From positions 1,947,222-2,011,221 of the forward strand of contig NC_037645.1 in NCBI RefSeq assembly GCF_003254395.2: a stretch of DNA of 64,000 nt. Direction: 5' to 3'. The notes under the pieces were generated by a model that saw only the letters and a program-made list of their open reading frames with translations, was not told the DNA's origin and did not search any database. Source of the stretch: Apis mellifera (Eukaryota > Arthropoda > Insecta > Hymenoptera > Apidae). Made by a program: the position numbers and the translations under genes. Positions within the stretch are counted from its first letter, which is position 1, and every line of letters starts with the position of its first letter. Below are positions 26,244-38,778 of this stretch, piece after piece.

Positions 26244-27161
26244 ATGGCGGACACTGCTCCAGCCGCGCGTGGAGGTTTTCGTGGAGGATTTGGTTCTCGT
26301 GGAGGAGGTGATCGTGGAGGTCCAAGAGGTAGAGGTCGTGGAGGTAGAGGACGAGGTCGTGGTCGTGGACGTGGTAAAGAAGACAGTAAAGAATGGATTC
26401 CAGTGACTAAACTTGGACGTCTTGTTAGAGATGGAAAAATTGAATCCTTGGAACATATTTATCTTTTTTCTTTACCAATCAAAGAATATGAAATTATTGA
26501 TAAATTTCTTGGTGTTGAATTGAAAGATGAAGTATTAAAAATTATGCCTGTACAAAAACAGACTAGAGCTGGTCAACGTACTCGTTTCAAGGTAACATTA
26601 TATATTTGATTAATAAAACTATTAATCCAATAAAAATTTAACTAATAATTCATTTTTATTTTACAGGCTTTTGTAGCTATTGGTGACTACAAAGGTCATA
26701 TTGGTTTAGGCGTAAAATGTTCTAAGGAAGTAGCTACTGCTATCCGTGGTGCTATCATTTTGGCTAAACTTTCAGTTGTGCCAGTACGCCGTGGTTATTG
26801 GGGAAATAAAATTGGTGATCCTCATACAGTGCCCTGTAAAGTTACTGGCAAGTGTGGATCTGTTCAGGTGCGTCTAATTCCAGCACCAAGAGGTACAGGT
26901 ATTGTTTCAGCTCCTGTGCCTAAAAAACTATTACAAATGGCTGGTATTGAGGATTGCTATACTTCGGCTAGAGGATCCACATGTACTCTTGGCAATTTTG
27001 CTAAGGCTACTTATGCTGCTATTGCCAAAACTTATGCATATTTAACACCAGATCTCTGGCATGATCAAGCATTAAGAAAAGCACCATATCAAGAATTCGC
27101 AGATTACTTATCTAAGAATCACAGAGTTGTGGGTGGACAGAGACCTGCTGAGGTTGTTTAA
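26244..27161 (+). CDS. RpS2: 40S ribosomal protein S2 (uS5), 2 coding exons, 280 aa
   Basis: Exons 26244-26591 and 26667-27161; 843 nt. uS5 sits at the mRNA entry tunnel of the small subunit. The N-terminus has the eukaryote-specific RGG-rich extension (many GGRGRGR units), followed by KEWIPVTKLGRLV, the S5 N-terminal RNA-binding domain (QTRAGQRTRFK, GDYKGHIGLGVK) and the S5 C-terminal domain (RLIPAPRGTGIV). Length is usual. GC content and codon use are higher than the neighbours, as expected for a highly expressed gene. A polyadenylation-like AATAAA lies a few bases after the stop, another about 110 bases on. Start codon chosen at MADTAPA; the upstream in-frame Met at 26130 lies in the leader intron. 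Confidence 0.98.
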
Positions 27162-27333
27162 GCAATAAACCTCCATGCAAAGTATCTAATTGTAATTATT
27201 TTCCTTTTATTTCCTATTCCTTATTTTTTAATTATAAATATCATATATTTATATAGGTAATAAGTATTTTATAGGTAATAAATCAAGCACAATTATATTA
27301 TAATTTATTTTATTCTTATTTAAACAAAATAAT

Positions 27334-27816
27334 TTATGTGCTATCTATAGATGTATTTTTGGAAGTCTTAAATTGATCATATGCATTATTAAAACTTTCT
27401 AAAGTGTGATCACAAATTTTTTCAAAATCTTCTAATCCTTTCTTTAATATGTCTATTGCTTTTCCTCTTTTTGCTTGAATTCTTAAGTATATATTTCCTT
27501 CTGCTGGATGGTTAACGAAACAAGCACAAAATTCTACATTGGGACTATATACAAAATAATTAGTAATTAGAAACTTATATTGCTAAAGTTATGTTTTAAT
27601 TAATATATAAATATACTTTTGTGAAATTACGGAGACTAATGAATTTCCTAAAGTATAACCTTCACCCATAAATACAAAAGTTTTACATTTTTCGGATGAT
27701 TGTTCGCTAGCTACCTGTAAATAAAATTTCTATTTAATTTTTATTTATCTTACATTAAAATACAAGATTTAATTTTATTATATTATGAATTATATTACCT
27801 CTGCTAATCGACCCAT
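27334..27816 (-). CDS. Polr1D: DNA-directed RNA polymerases I and III subunit RPAC2 (POLR1D/AC19), 3 exons, 108 aa
   Basis: Exons (minus): 27816-27799, 27714-27617, 27544-27334; 327 nt. RPAC2 is the alpha-like subunit that pairs with RPAC1 in polymerases I and III. The sequence is colinear with the family: TFVFMGEGYTLGNSLVSVI, the junction-spanning NPNVEFC, NHPAEGNIYLRIQ and the C-terminal helix with KKGLEDFEKICDHTLESF. The second exon-exon junction creates the conserved NPNVEF motif, confirming the splice. Exon 1 codes only MGRLAE. The gene is too split for simple ORF finding. Confidence 0.93.
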
Positions 27817-28324
27817 TTTATCGTTTATTTTTTAAACAAATTATTATAAAGTAAAATATTAAATTTTATTAATTTTCTTTACTTATAATATTAAGAGAAA
27901 CTATTATTATTTAATATTTAAAATGTTTACTTATTATTACGTTATATAACGTCAAATTATTAAATTTGTTCTCATGCGTACGTGTTGTGTCGTTTATGTC
28001 ACACTATAATCTATTGTAATTATGTATATACATAACCTTACTTTATATTTGTATATAATATAGTTAGTAGTAAATTATACTTAAGGTAGGCTTATTTATT
28101 TTAATAAAAAATATTAAATAAAAATGTTTTTAATCATCTTTCAAAAAAAAATATTATAATTTATAATTTAAATAAATTGAAAAAATATTTTATATTTTGA
28201 ATAATATAGTATTTAATTAAAATAATAATTAACCTAATATTTCATGTTTTTAATTTTAATAGCTAATGATAATTCTTCATTATTATAAAAAAACATAATA
28301 AATATTGTGAATAAATAGAAGGAA
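27817..28324. promoter_or_regulatory. Divergent promoter region, RPAC2 (minus) / mL64 (plus)
   Basis: 508 bases between two divergent starts. It includes a short GC-richer patch near 27972-27992 (catgcgtacgtgttgtg, an E-box-like CACGTG-related site plus CpGs) that may mark the shared promoter core. No other feature seen. Confidence 0.45.
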
Positions 28325-29193
28325 ATGCAGAAAATGTCTTTAAAAAAAATAATCTTTAATATATCATTGAGTTTAAAATTTCAAAATATCAATATAAGAT
28401 ATTATTGTTCAAATAAGATTCTTGAATCCGCTGAAGAAAAACCAATCTATTTAGAAGAAACAAAAGATAATTCTAAGTTAGAAGAAAAAAGAAATAAATC
28501 AAGATTATCATTTGCTGATAGAAATAGATTGTTTGAACAAAAACCTTACAATGAACCTATAGAATGGTATCATAATACAATTAAGTACAAGAAACGAATA
28601 TTAGGAAGATATGGAATGGCAGCTTTAGGAGTACCTGCAGGATTGGCATGGCCTACATCTGAAGAAATAGAAGAACAAAAAGAATATGAAAAAATTGCTT
28701 TTCCTTTAAGTATCCAAGAAAGATTGCAAAAGATTAAAGAAGAAAAGAAAAAGAAAGAAGAGATTTTAAAAGCTAGGTATGTTAATAAAATGGTTAGATT
28801 GATTGATAAAAGATTTAAATGTATATTTATATTTTATATGTTTGTAGACAAGCACAAATAGCTAATAAAATGTTAGGTATGGAAAAATTGATAACACAAA
28901 TAAAAACAAAAATTGCTGAAAAAGAAGCAGCAGAATTAGAAGCTAAAGAACGAAAGGAACGTAAAATTGAAGAAATCAGACGACAATTGATAGCTGAAGG
29001 AACTGTCTCCAAACATTCACTAACAGAGGCAATAACTTTAGCAGAAAAAGATGAGAAAAAGAAAAAGAAGGAACTTAAGAAAGCAAAGATGTTGGAGAGA
29101 CAAAAAAGATTAGCAGAACGATTAATTCAAACACAACAGCAAAATGAAAATCTTGAAGCTGAAAATAAAAATGAAGCTGATTCTAAAAAATAA
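28325..29193 (+). CDS. Mitochondrial large ribosomal subunit protein mL64 (GADD45GIP1/CRIF1 homologue), 2 exons, 265 aa
   Basis: Exons 28325-28776 and 28848-29193; 798 nt. The N-terminus is basic and hydrophobic, fitting a mitochondrial presequence. The central block with KKRILGRYGMAALGVPAGLAWPT is the hallmark of mL64/CRIF1, which sits at the exit tunnel of the mitoribosome and is needed for inserting OXPHOS proteins. The C-terminal half is a long charged Lys/Glu coiled coil (from about residue 125 on), as in the family. A nearby second Met (MSLKK, codon 4) could also be the start. Confidence 0.88.
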
Positions 29194-29614
29194 TAATTAA
29201 AAATTTACGAAATAGACAATTTGATGAAAACGTATTGTATTGTAAAATAATTTCTACATAGTAAAATGAACGCTTTACAAACATCCATTGTTAGTTAAAT
29301 CTTCTCAGTATATAAAACTTCCAAAGTAATCGGAATTTAAAAGAATAATAATATTTACAGCTCATAGAGTAAATATTGTATTTACTTTTGCTAATACAAA
29401 AAACGGTACATATTATTTTGTAAGGGCTAAAAGAAAACTATACTAATGCGTAGTATTAAATGACTCCTTAAAACATATCCAGGCACAATGGAGTAATAAT
29501 ATGCAGCTTTTCATTCAGCTTTATTCACGCATATGTTTTGAGAATCTTGAAAAAGTTTAATAACCTTTTTATTTTGGTTTCTATATAAATCTCGTCATAA
29601 CATTATTAGAAAAG
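29194..29614. other. Convergent 3' region, mL64 / jumeau
   Basis: 3' flanks of mL64 (plus) and jumeau (minus). No extra feature seen. Confidence 0.5.
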
Positions 29615-29773
29615 TCAGCTTTCGACCATTGACTCTTTAAATTCTTCTTGAAATTCTTTTTTATCAATAACACTGTAAATGTCTTCTTCGTTTTCCACTT
29701 GATTGCAATCCTGAATATTTTGCACATGCAGTTCGTCAATAACAATAAATCGCAGTTTATTTTTCTCTATATG
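29615..29773 (-). other. jumu: Candidate stop-codon readthrough extension of jumeau (52 codons)
   Basis: Immediately after the in-frame TGA (29776-29774), followed by C, the same frame is open for 52 codons to a second TGA at 29617-29615. The predicted peptide is acidic and complex (VIDELHVQNIQD, ENEEDIYSVIDKKEF, EEFKESMVES), unlike the Ile/Asn/Lys/Phe-rich translations of surrounding noncoding DNA. UGA-C is the leakiest stop context known from insect readthrough genes. Inference from sequence only. Confidence 0.6.
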
Positions 29774-32260
29774 TCAGGCAGACTGAATTTGTGATGGAGA
29801 TGATAATTCATAAAACTGAAAACTTAATTCCTCCCCAAAAAGATTTTCAGGCGTGATGATTTCTGGCTCAATCATGTTTAGACCCAAAGCAGTAGGATTT
29901 AAGTCTGTAACTAGATATCCTTCACTTATTAGTCCGCATTCTTCTGCGACTACTTCTTTTGATACTGGATTGAGAAAATCTAAAAATATTTATTAAAAGT
30001 TGAATTTAGTTATATAATTTTAATTTTTTATTTAATTAATTAGATTACCACTCTCTTTCACAGGATAATGAAGCTCTTGCGTTTGTTGATTGGGATGGGT
30101 CGATTCGTTATTGGACACCATCATGGGAACAAGATATTGTACTTCTACTTCTTTTTTAATACCACTAAGAATTTCTTCAGCACAATGTTCTAATGTTACA
30201 GAATTTATTATATTCTCAGTCTCTTCTTCATTAGACTGTTGTGTAATGCTGGCAGTTGCTGCTTCTACTTCATCTATTGGATTCATTTGACTGAAAATAT
30301 ATTCATATAAGTAATATACATAACGAAATAATTTTTCAAATAATATGAGAGCAGCAATTGATTACCTGACATTTTTCCTTAGATTTTCGATCTCTATATT
30401 GTTCTTGCTTATTTGTTTCGTAGAAGAATTAATGATAGAATTATTAATGGTTTGTCTGGGTCTCGAATCTCCAGAACGATTTGCAATAGCCCATAAGTGT
30501 CCAGCTCCATGTGGTGCTTTTGATCCTTTCCTGAAGTGTGGATTTATGGACAGATTGTGTCGAACAGAGTTTTTCCAACGATCGTCATTACTTTTGTAGT
30601 ATGGAAAATGTTCTCTAAAAATATGTTTAAATTTATATTTAATTAATTTTTTTATGATAAGTAGACAAAAAAATTTATAAGGAAAACTAATGGATTATAG
30701 AAAAACCATAATTTTATTAGTTACTTTTAAAATAATAAATAAATTTGAATAATAAAAAATGTTTAAGTAGTTCCTATCTATTTAATGTCAGTATCTCCAA
30801 TAATTTTTTTTTCTGTAATTTGCAACGATATCATGATATTGTACACTCACTTCTCATAAGTATTACTCCTCTGATTAATTTTCTAACTTTTGGAAAAGAA
30901 AAGATTAATGGAACGCTTCATAAATTTAATAATAGTTTTATCTTCTAATAACCACTATAATCATGTAACAAAAATAATTTATTTAATCCCATAATTTTAA
31001 TTCATTTTTATTACTGTTCAGTTTGGAATTAAAAAAATATAATAATTTACAAGTATTTTTTTTAATTATATAAATATAAATTGTTTGTTATATATTATAA
31101 TATAGAGAAAAGAGAAAGGAGAAAATATTAAATTTTTTTTATATTCTATTTCTATTATTATTAAATATTTATTATTATTACTAAATATATGCTCAAATAT
31201 CAAAAATAGTCAAATAAATTCGTATTTTGCGTATTTTATATATTATATTATATTTAATTTATACGAATTCCTTTGTGAATTAATAATATTTAAATTTAAT
31301 TTTTAATAATTAATCGGAATTGACACTGAATTTCTTTGAATAAATAATTCGTTTTAAGTATATATATGTACATTTTGTACATCGTTTTTCTCAGAATCGT
31401 AAAGAATGTACGAAACAAAATGTTTCTATAAATTTACGAGAACTGTATTTTATGTTGATGCGGGGGTGGCCTGTCGGGGAGACTCGTGTTCTTAGATGGT
31501 ACCCCTTGGCACCGCTGCCCTCGCTACATGATGGTACCAGTTGGTACCGGTTCTTTCATTTGTTCCAACCCTCTCCCTCTCCTAATAACACGACGTGCGC
31601 ACTTTACTACCTCCATGCTTTCACCTGTTCGATCGTAGATTCGTGAAATATATATATATATATAAAATACAGATAACGAAACTGAACTTATTTTTAATGC
31701 TCTTCTGAAATATTTTAAATAAATTTGCTTTTTTTTTATGCGGATAGAATCTATAAAATTAGTTGAAATTTCTATATATCATATGTATATTACTCTTTTA
31801 TCTAGTTTTAATAAAATATTTATAAAATTTGTTTATAGAAAAGATTAAGATTTATAATAGATTGTTTAAATTCTACAGATATTTTGCAGTACAATATTTA
31901 TTAATTATTCATTTCATTTCATTTCATTTTAATTTTTTTCCTTAATTTAATTAATTTGATTAAATAATATTTATTATTTTAATTGATCAATTTTTTATAT
32001 TTTATAATATATTCTATAATATATTCTAGAATTGAATTTCATTTGGTTAAAAATGAAATAGTGATTGATTATGAATATTTAAATTATTCTTTCAAATTAT
32101 ATTATATTGGATAAAATAAAAAAAAAGTGATAGTATTTGGAATACGAATTTCTTATTTTAAATTTTATTTTGAAGCTAGATAAATACGCGAATATCTGTT
32201 TTTTAATTTTTTACCAATGTGTTTTACGTCAATGAATTTATTACAATATAATATAATATA

Positions 32261-32310
<50 letters not shown>

Positions 32311-33690
32311 TATAAAATAATGGTATATATGTAATAAATTGACATGTAACATAAATTCAATATAATATATCATTTACAATCTAATGAAATTAATTAATAA
32401 TTTAATAAATTCATAATATCAAAAAAAAAATTCAATAATAATAAACATCAAGTTAATATTTTTTTATATGTCATAATATATAATTTAATATCATATTAAA
32501 TTTTAAAAGTTTCTAATACAAAGTACTACAATTCACGTCATCATAACATTGTTTTAAAGTACTTACGAGATCCACTGGTAAATAGCTGATACCGTAAGCT
32601 CTCCCCTTTCTCGCAGTGCGTGTTCAATCAGCTCTGTATATGTGAAAGGCGGTTTCTTTGGGCCATTACACCGGGAAGACGCGAAATTTCTATTGTCGAG
32701 GCTAGAATAATTATGATTTGATTCCTGATGCAACGATCCATTCTCGTTGTAACTCCTTTTAGCATCGTTAATGTAGGCAGATCCATAAGAACGTCCATTC
32801 ATTCTTGCTTTGTTTCCTAAATAAGAAAAGTAAACAATTTCTTAAAATCATATAGCAAATAATTCTAGAAATAGACTTAACCCTTTATGTTTAATGCTTA
32901 TATATCATTTTCTTTTTATATTATATATTTTATAATAATTCAAATCAAGAATCAATTTTATTTTGTTAAGAATTTTGTAAAAAATAAAATAACATGATCA
33001 AAGAATTCGTTGAAAAAGCTTGTTGAACATCTTCGCACCATTGTGAATGTCTTTGGATAAAGATACAGTGGATTTCTCGTCTGCGGCTTCGATGAAAGGA
33101 TCTAATTTAAAATCCAGCAACCAGGAAAGATTTCCAGTCTCTTGATCATCAAACTGTTGTTGCTGATTACTACCAGAAGGCATGGGCTTATTTTGTTGTA
33201 TATTGGATGATTGGACTGTGATAACTGGTTCCCAATAATCACAATCAATGGGATAACTCGTTTCCTCGATTTGAACCTCCTGTATCACCTGTTCTTGTCT
33301 ATTTTCCGACGACGAAGTAGATGTAGATGGTGAAGCCGTAATATCAGCGATACTTTGCTGCGATTCCAATTCTGAAACGGTTGTCCAGGTACAATTAGTG
33401 CCATCCACGAGAAGGACTTCCAATCGACCGACTGAACACTCATCCACGGCTTCTTGAGCCGATAACGGTGAGAATAGGGATGCAGTGTCGTTTATCACTT
33501 GATTGGAGGCAACCATTTCCATTGGAGCCTCGATTTCTTGGTATTGATATCGTTTATGACCATTTTGAACCTCTTCGCAAAAGTTTTCGATGTCCAGATC
33601 CTCGAAAATGCGCTTCTTTCCGCCACGGGATTGGTTATCTGATAACTCGTGTTCTGGGACATCACCGATGCCAGAAGATGGCCCGATCAT
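29774..33690 (-). CDS. jumu: Forkhead transcription factor jumeau (FoxN1/4-like), 5 coding exons, 532 aa to the first stop
   Basis: Exons (minus): 33690-33039, 32816-32567, 30614-30366, 30290-30049, 29979-29774; 1599 nt. The forkhead domain spans exons 2-3 (KKPPFTYTELIEHAL, LTVSAIYQWIS, then HFPYYKSNDDRWKNSVRHN and LSINPHFRKG, ending GAGHLWAIA), which matches fly Jumeau/Domina, a nuclear factor for neural fate, cardiac and blood development. The N-terminal exon is acidic with an LSWLLDFKLD motif, the C-terminal part is acidic and probably activating. The exon 1 donor (aatg|gtgcga) is weak but is the one that preserves phase. The forkhead domain is interrupted by a 1.95-kb intron with an unusual GC-rich island. 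The frame stays open for 52 further codons after the TGA at 29774-29776 (separate entry). Confidence 0.9.
31441..31650. promoter_or_regulatory. GC-rich island with GGTACC repeats inside the large jumeau intron
   Basis: A stretch of about 200 bases far GC-richer than the surrounding intron. It has three GGTACC palindromes (31498, 31533, 31543), with GATGGTACC repeated directly, an ACCGGTT Grainyhead-like half site just after, a CACCTG E-box and CpG-containing ACGTGCGCAC. No coding frame of note. It is probably a conserved enhancer or an unrecognised alternative first exon/promoter. Confidence 0.5.
32245..32308. repeat. TA microsatellite in jumeau intron
   Basis: About 64 bases of (ATATA)n passing into (TA)n. 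Simple repeat. Confidence 0.9.
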
Positions 33691-34287
33691 GCTATTAAAA
33701 AAGAAGTTTTATTTTAACAATTAAATATAAATAAATTAAATATTAGTTAAATATTTAATTTAATTATATTAATTAAAACATAGAATTTATGTTAATATTT
33801 GTATCATAAAATATATATATATTTATTATATATATATATAATTAGAAATACGAATTAATTGTTCAAATTCATTTTTTTGATATAAAATAATTAATTTATT
33901 GAATGTTAAGTATTATTATAACTGCTAAATTTCTATAGTTTCAAATACTATTATATATTTATGAACAAATATTTGATGAAATCTATTTATATGCGAAATT
34001 TTATTAATAAAACGAAAAAATATAAACAAAAAGAAAAAATTATAATAAAAGGACTTTTATTATATAAGCAACTTCAGTTTGTGTTTATGAACCTGGTTAT
34101 CTCTCGACAGGTTCTTTCTCTTCATTCTATTGAAATAAAATGATCGATTAATTGAAATCCTGTCAATTAAATCTATTTATCTAAACTTTTATTATTAGAA
34201 CAAGAAATCATATATACTATAAAGAAAGAATTAGAAAATTTTTATTATATGAATTGTTCTTTTCCTAATTTCATATAAATAAAAATT

Positions 34288-34340
<53 letters not shown>

Positions 34341-35466
34341 TATATATATTTCAGCCAAAAGTCAATAAAGAAAATCTTTATAAAATTGAGTACCTGGAAG
34401 ATATCTAATGTGTTTTTATATCGGTTCCAAATTGTGTCATATGAAACTATATATATATATCGTCATTGTTGTTTCGGTTCATAACAAAAAATTAATTATA
34501 ATATAAATGTTTTTAAAGTTATTTTATGGTTTTTTTAACTTTGATCTAATTTTTAGTCATTTAAGAATTTATAAAATCATATAGACGAGATCGAATTAAA
34601 ATCGATTCATTGCATTTATCAAGATATATATTATGAAAATTTGCAAAATAATTAACAGAACAATATTATCCATTAATATAAATACATCCATAAAATTAAT
34701 AAATTTTAAAAATAACATTTTGATCATTTTTATTCATATTATAAAAAAAAAATCATCTTATATAATATAATTATCATAATATTATTAAAATTTTAAGGGT
34801 ATTTAAAATTATTTTTTTGCATTTTTCTTTTTATTTTAAACATTTATATAAATATAAATAAAATTATATAAATATAATTATTAGATTATTATAAATATAA
34901 ACTGAACTACTAGAAAATAATAAATCTCAATTTTATTTTTATTTTCCATTTTATTAATTATGTTAAAATTTCGTTGTGAAATTTCATTCTTAAGATTTTT
35001 ATTTTATTTTAATTTCTCTTATATTTAATTTATTAATTTTTTTAAATTTTTTTTAACAATTTAACAATATAAATGAAATGATATAATTAATGATAAAAAA
35101 ATATTTCAATAAAATAAATTAAAAAATATCTTTTTCAAAATGTTGTGAATTATTATTTAGATTAAAATACCATAAAATATATAATTAAAATTTTCTAAAA
35201 TAGAAATAAAGAATCTAAAGAAAAATATAAAGAAAAAACATAAGTAAAAAAAAAGTAAAATAAGAGAAAAAATAAAAAATATAAATCGATAATAAAATAA
35301 ATGAAAATAATTTCAAACTCGAATAATGAATTTTAAAAAAATTTTTTCATTTTTATTTTTCAATATTCATAGATATTTGTGAAAATATAAAAATAATATG
35401 AAATATATCAAATATCAATTTGCTCCAATTGATTGTAATGTCATATATAAGAATTCATATACTTAC
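33691..35466 (-). other. jumu: Jumeau 5' UTR intron
   Basis: The acceptor ttttaatag sits directly before C-ATG of the first coding exon, and a strong donor (cgag|gtaagt) lies at 35466. The 1.78-kb intron between them is AT-rich, with a TA microsatellite at about 34292-34340, and shows no coding frame. Confidence 0.6.
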
Positions 35467-35900
35467 CTCGATTCTCTCAGTGTCTCGATTTCGTCGAGTT
35501 CAAACCGATTATTCCACGATCGCCGAAACGGAACTATTAATTGTACAATAAGTTCCAACTTTCATCACGATGCCCTAATGTCTACAAAAAAATAATTTCT
35601 CAAGAATTTTGAACGTTTCATCGATGTCTGAGTTCGCTTTTCTTTAAAAAAAGAACTTTAGATTATCAGTAAAAGAACTCGCGACTAAAGAATGTAGCCA
35701 CTGGTTTACGCAATTCAAAGATGTTTCATTGCAGACCACATTCTCGTTTTCAATCGACACCGATTTCTTTTCGTTCACTTTGTACGTGAATTCACCTTGC
35801 GATCGGACGTTTTTGGAATATCTACATGATCAACTTCGGACCACGACTGTCTTCTCTTTCGTATTTCAACTATTACGCGGTGTAATGCGTGCGCATCTCT
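35467..35900 (-). other. jumu: Jumeau untranslated first exon and promoter edge (inferred)
   Basis: A block markedly less AT-rich than its flanks on the minus strand, ending at the strong donor at 35467/35466, with stops in all useful frames. It is read as the 5' UTR exon of jumu; the upstream edge near 35.9 kb is a guess from composition. Confidence 0.5.
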
Positions 35901-37041
35901 AAGTTTTGATCGGAATGGAAGGGATATGGACGCATGCGTGATGCGATAATAGAAAAGTACTCAAGAGCATTTGCATAAAAGGAACAGAAAATTTCTATTA
36001 TACATTAAATTTTTATATCATTTTGTGGCAATATCTCAAATAATTTATATATCAGTTAGGATTATTTATATATAGAACAGAAAATATAAATTTGATTTCA
36101 TTATTCATACATAATAACAATGAAAAATATAGTAAATTAAAAAAATATATTTATGTAATCTTTAGTCAGAAAAAAATATTGAATACATGGAAATATAATA
36201 TTAATAAATATAGAAGTGATAATATGAATACATAAAAAAATCAGTAAAATTTATTTTTCAAATTTCTTTTGATAATAAATTTGTTTTATTTTTTTTCAAT
36301 GTGTTATGAAAATTATTTGTTTAATAAGAAAATATAATTTAAAATTCCCGCATTTTTTTTGTTATATTTTATTTTCTAATTATTACATGTATATACAACA
36401 TAGAAGATAAAAATTTTTTTATTTCGTATCTATTTTATTTTTAAATATTAAACTGTTAATAATCAATAATTATTTATCAAAATTTTAATTTGTGATAATT
36501 ATTGATATAATTATTAACAATTTCAAAAATTAAAATTTTAAATCTTCTAATTTAAAATAATTCTATAATTTTATTACGTAGAATTCATTTTTTAAAAGAA
36601 ATAGAAAACAGATTTTATATCTTAATTAAAATATATTATCAAAAATTAATAATAATTAAAATTCGTGCAATCTAGATTGCATCTATATAACGAACGACTG
36701 ATTTTGTGAAAGATAAAATTGTTTTGCGTATTTATTTATCTATTATAAAAACTCGCTGACTAGTAGCGCTCAAGGTCAAGGTAATATCGCATTATAAAGG
36801 GACGAAAATTATTAGACGCGAATTCTACCATCTACGGACTGTACATACTCATAATTATTACATTTTTTGTATAGAGTGTACAGTATAGATGCATGCACCT
36901 ACTGCGCACGGATGAACGTCATGAAGAATGACATTTAAAATTTGCTGTTAAAGATCAAACGATAACAGAACGCGTCTCACGGTTCCGTACGTGTGTGACA
37001 GTTGTGTTACATGGAGTATTGAACGAGGGAGAAAACGCATC
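35901..37041. promoter_or_regulatory. Divergent promoter region, jumeau (minus) / ILRUN (plus)
   Basis: About 1.1 kb. The right part (36750-37041) is GC-richer and holds TCAAGGTCA at 36770-36778, an exact extended half-site of the FTZ-F1/ERR nuclear-receptor type. The ILRUN 5' UTR begins somewhere near 36.9 kb. The middle is AT-rich with no features. Confidence 0.45.
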
Positions 37042-38272
37042 ATGAACATGGACAACGTGGACCAGCATTTGATTCACCAGTTTAGTTGTCTAGGCACCAC
37101 CGACAAGGACGATCTGGTGAAACAGCTGCAGAAGTTGCTGGCTGGTAGCCAGCTAAATGAAACTACTGCTGCATTCTTTCTGGATATGAATAATTGGTGA
37201 GATACTCTACCGCGTACTCGTTTTGTGTTAATCAAATTTAATTTTGCAACCTAACCCTACCATCGCCATATTTATAATCTAGGTAGTACTATCTTGTCGA
37301 AAGTTACTTATTTATCTTATTGATGTCTCATAATTACAGATATAATATTTTGTTTGATTTTTTAAAATTATTGTATATGTATTATTAATGTAGAAACTGA
37401 ATATTTTATAATAAGACTATTTAATGAAAATGTTATTTGTTTAGGAAAATTATAATAAAATATATAAATCATATATAATAATATATGATATATAATATAT
37501 ATATAATAATATAATAATATATAATAATAAATTTTAAATAATGAAAGAGGAAAAAGCAATGAGTTTTGAATATATTTGTTAAACTACTGAAGATATTTTG
37601 TTAACATAAAATAATTATTACAAATTTACATATATATAACATACAATTACAGGAATCTCCAAGCAGCTATATGTAGTTATTTTGACTTTGAATCTCCAGT
37701 TCAAAATAAATTTCCTTGTATGACACTGATATGTGATAGCACTATTGGTGAAGGAGAATCAATACCACCACTCACTAATTTTCAAAAATCTTGGCATATA
37801 CAAAATAGTGGTACAGAAACATGGCCTGAAGGAGTTTGCTTACAATATATTGGAGGAGTACAAATGGGTGCATGTACAAGGGTACCAGTTTCATCTTTAG
37901 GTCCTGCAGAAATAACAGTAATAAGTGTGGATCTTCAAAGTCCTCCATATTGTGGTACATTTAAAAGTAAATGGAGGATGATGGTAAAATCTACAGAAAC
38001 CTTTTTTGGAGGTGAATTCATTTATATTTTCATATTATTATTATTGCATATTTATGATATTATTATTATTACTTTAATTATAACATTATCAATATATATA
38101 TATATATATATTATTACTTTAATTATAAATTAATTTTTAATATTATTAATTACTTTTTTATTTAGATGTTATTTGGGTAACTATTACAGTAAGTGAAAGT
38201 GGTACTCTGGCCATTACTCAGCAATTACATCAATTAAGTACTTCATCATCTAATGATACAAAGATGTGCTAG
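37042..38272 (+). CDS. ILRUN: ILRUN-type protein (UBA-like plus NBR1-like FW domain), 3 exons, 206 aa
   Basis: Exons 37042-37196, 37653-38011, 38166-38272; 621 nt. The N-terminus has the UBA-like helix set LIHQFSCLGTTDKDDLV and FFLDMNNW, as in ILRUN (C6orf106), a regulator that inhibits IRF3/NF-kB transcription in vertebrates. The centre is an NBR1-like FW domain: SWHIQNSGTETWPEGV, then YIGGVQMG and a C-terminal beta strand ending VIWVTITVSESG. A start at MNMDN was chosen because the family starts close to this point; an in-frame Met 51 bases upstream (36991) adds a Cys/Arg-rich stretch not seen in the family. The vertebrate protein is longer at the C-terminus. Confidence 0.92.
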
Positions 38273-38684
38273 CCCCTAATGTCCAGAAACTTTCCTTAAT
38301 TATTTTCTTTTTTTAAACGTCTTTGATTATTTTTAATGAAGTAAATTAAAAATAACATATTTGTTTTAAATGCTTTAAAATACATAGAAACGTTCTTATT
38401 TTCCGCTATAATTACGCGAGAAAATATTTCCAATATTTACATACATGATTTACATACAAGAAAGTACTGGACTAATATATTGTATAGATGGTACTTTTAT
38501 TAAATTTTGAAAGTTGCTTATATAAGGCCTTTTATCGTCCATACTTGTCAGTTACATTAAAAATTTTTTTTATTCAATTGTTTCTGTAATTCAAAGTGTG
38601 CTAAAATTTAATTGTTAAAATTGTAACAGACATGTATGGACCACTTTTAAAACTGGTACTGAAAAAAAATTGATATAAATAATT

Positions 38685-38720
<36 letters not shown>

Positions 38721-38740
38721 CATACATACACATATATATG

Positions 38741-38778
<38 letters not shown>

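Noticed and set aside
26229..26456. Minus-strand frame opposite RpS2, Thr/Ser-rich
   Set aside because: Pure shadow of the RGG-encoding repeat on the plus strand.
36991..37041. Upstream in-frame Met for ILRUN adding 17 residues
   Set aside because: The extension is Cys/Arg-rich and not seen in the family, while the start at 37042 gives the expected N-terminus.
38689..38778. Palindromic TA/CATA repeat as a microRNA precursor
   Set aside because: It is a simple-sequence microsatellite; any such repeat folds back and there is no distinct arm.
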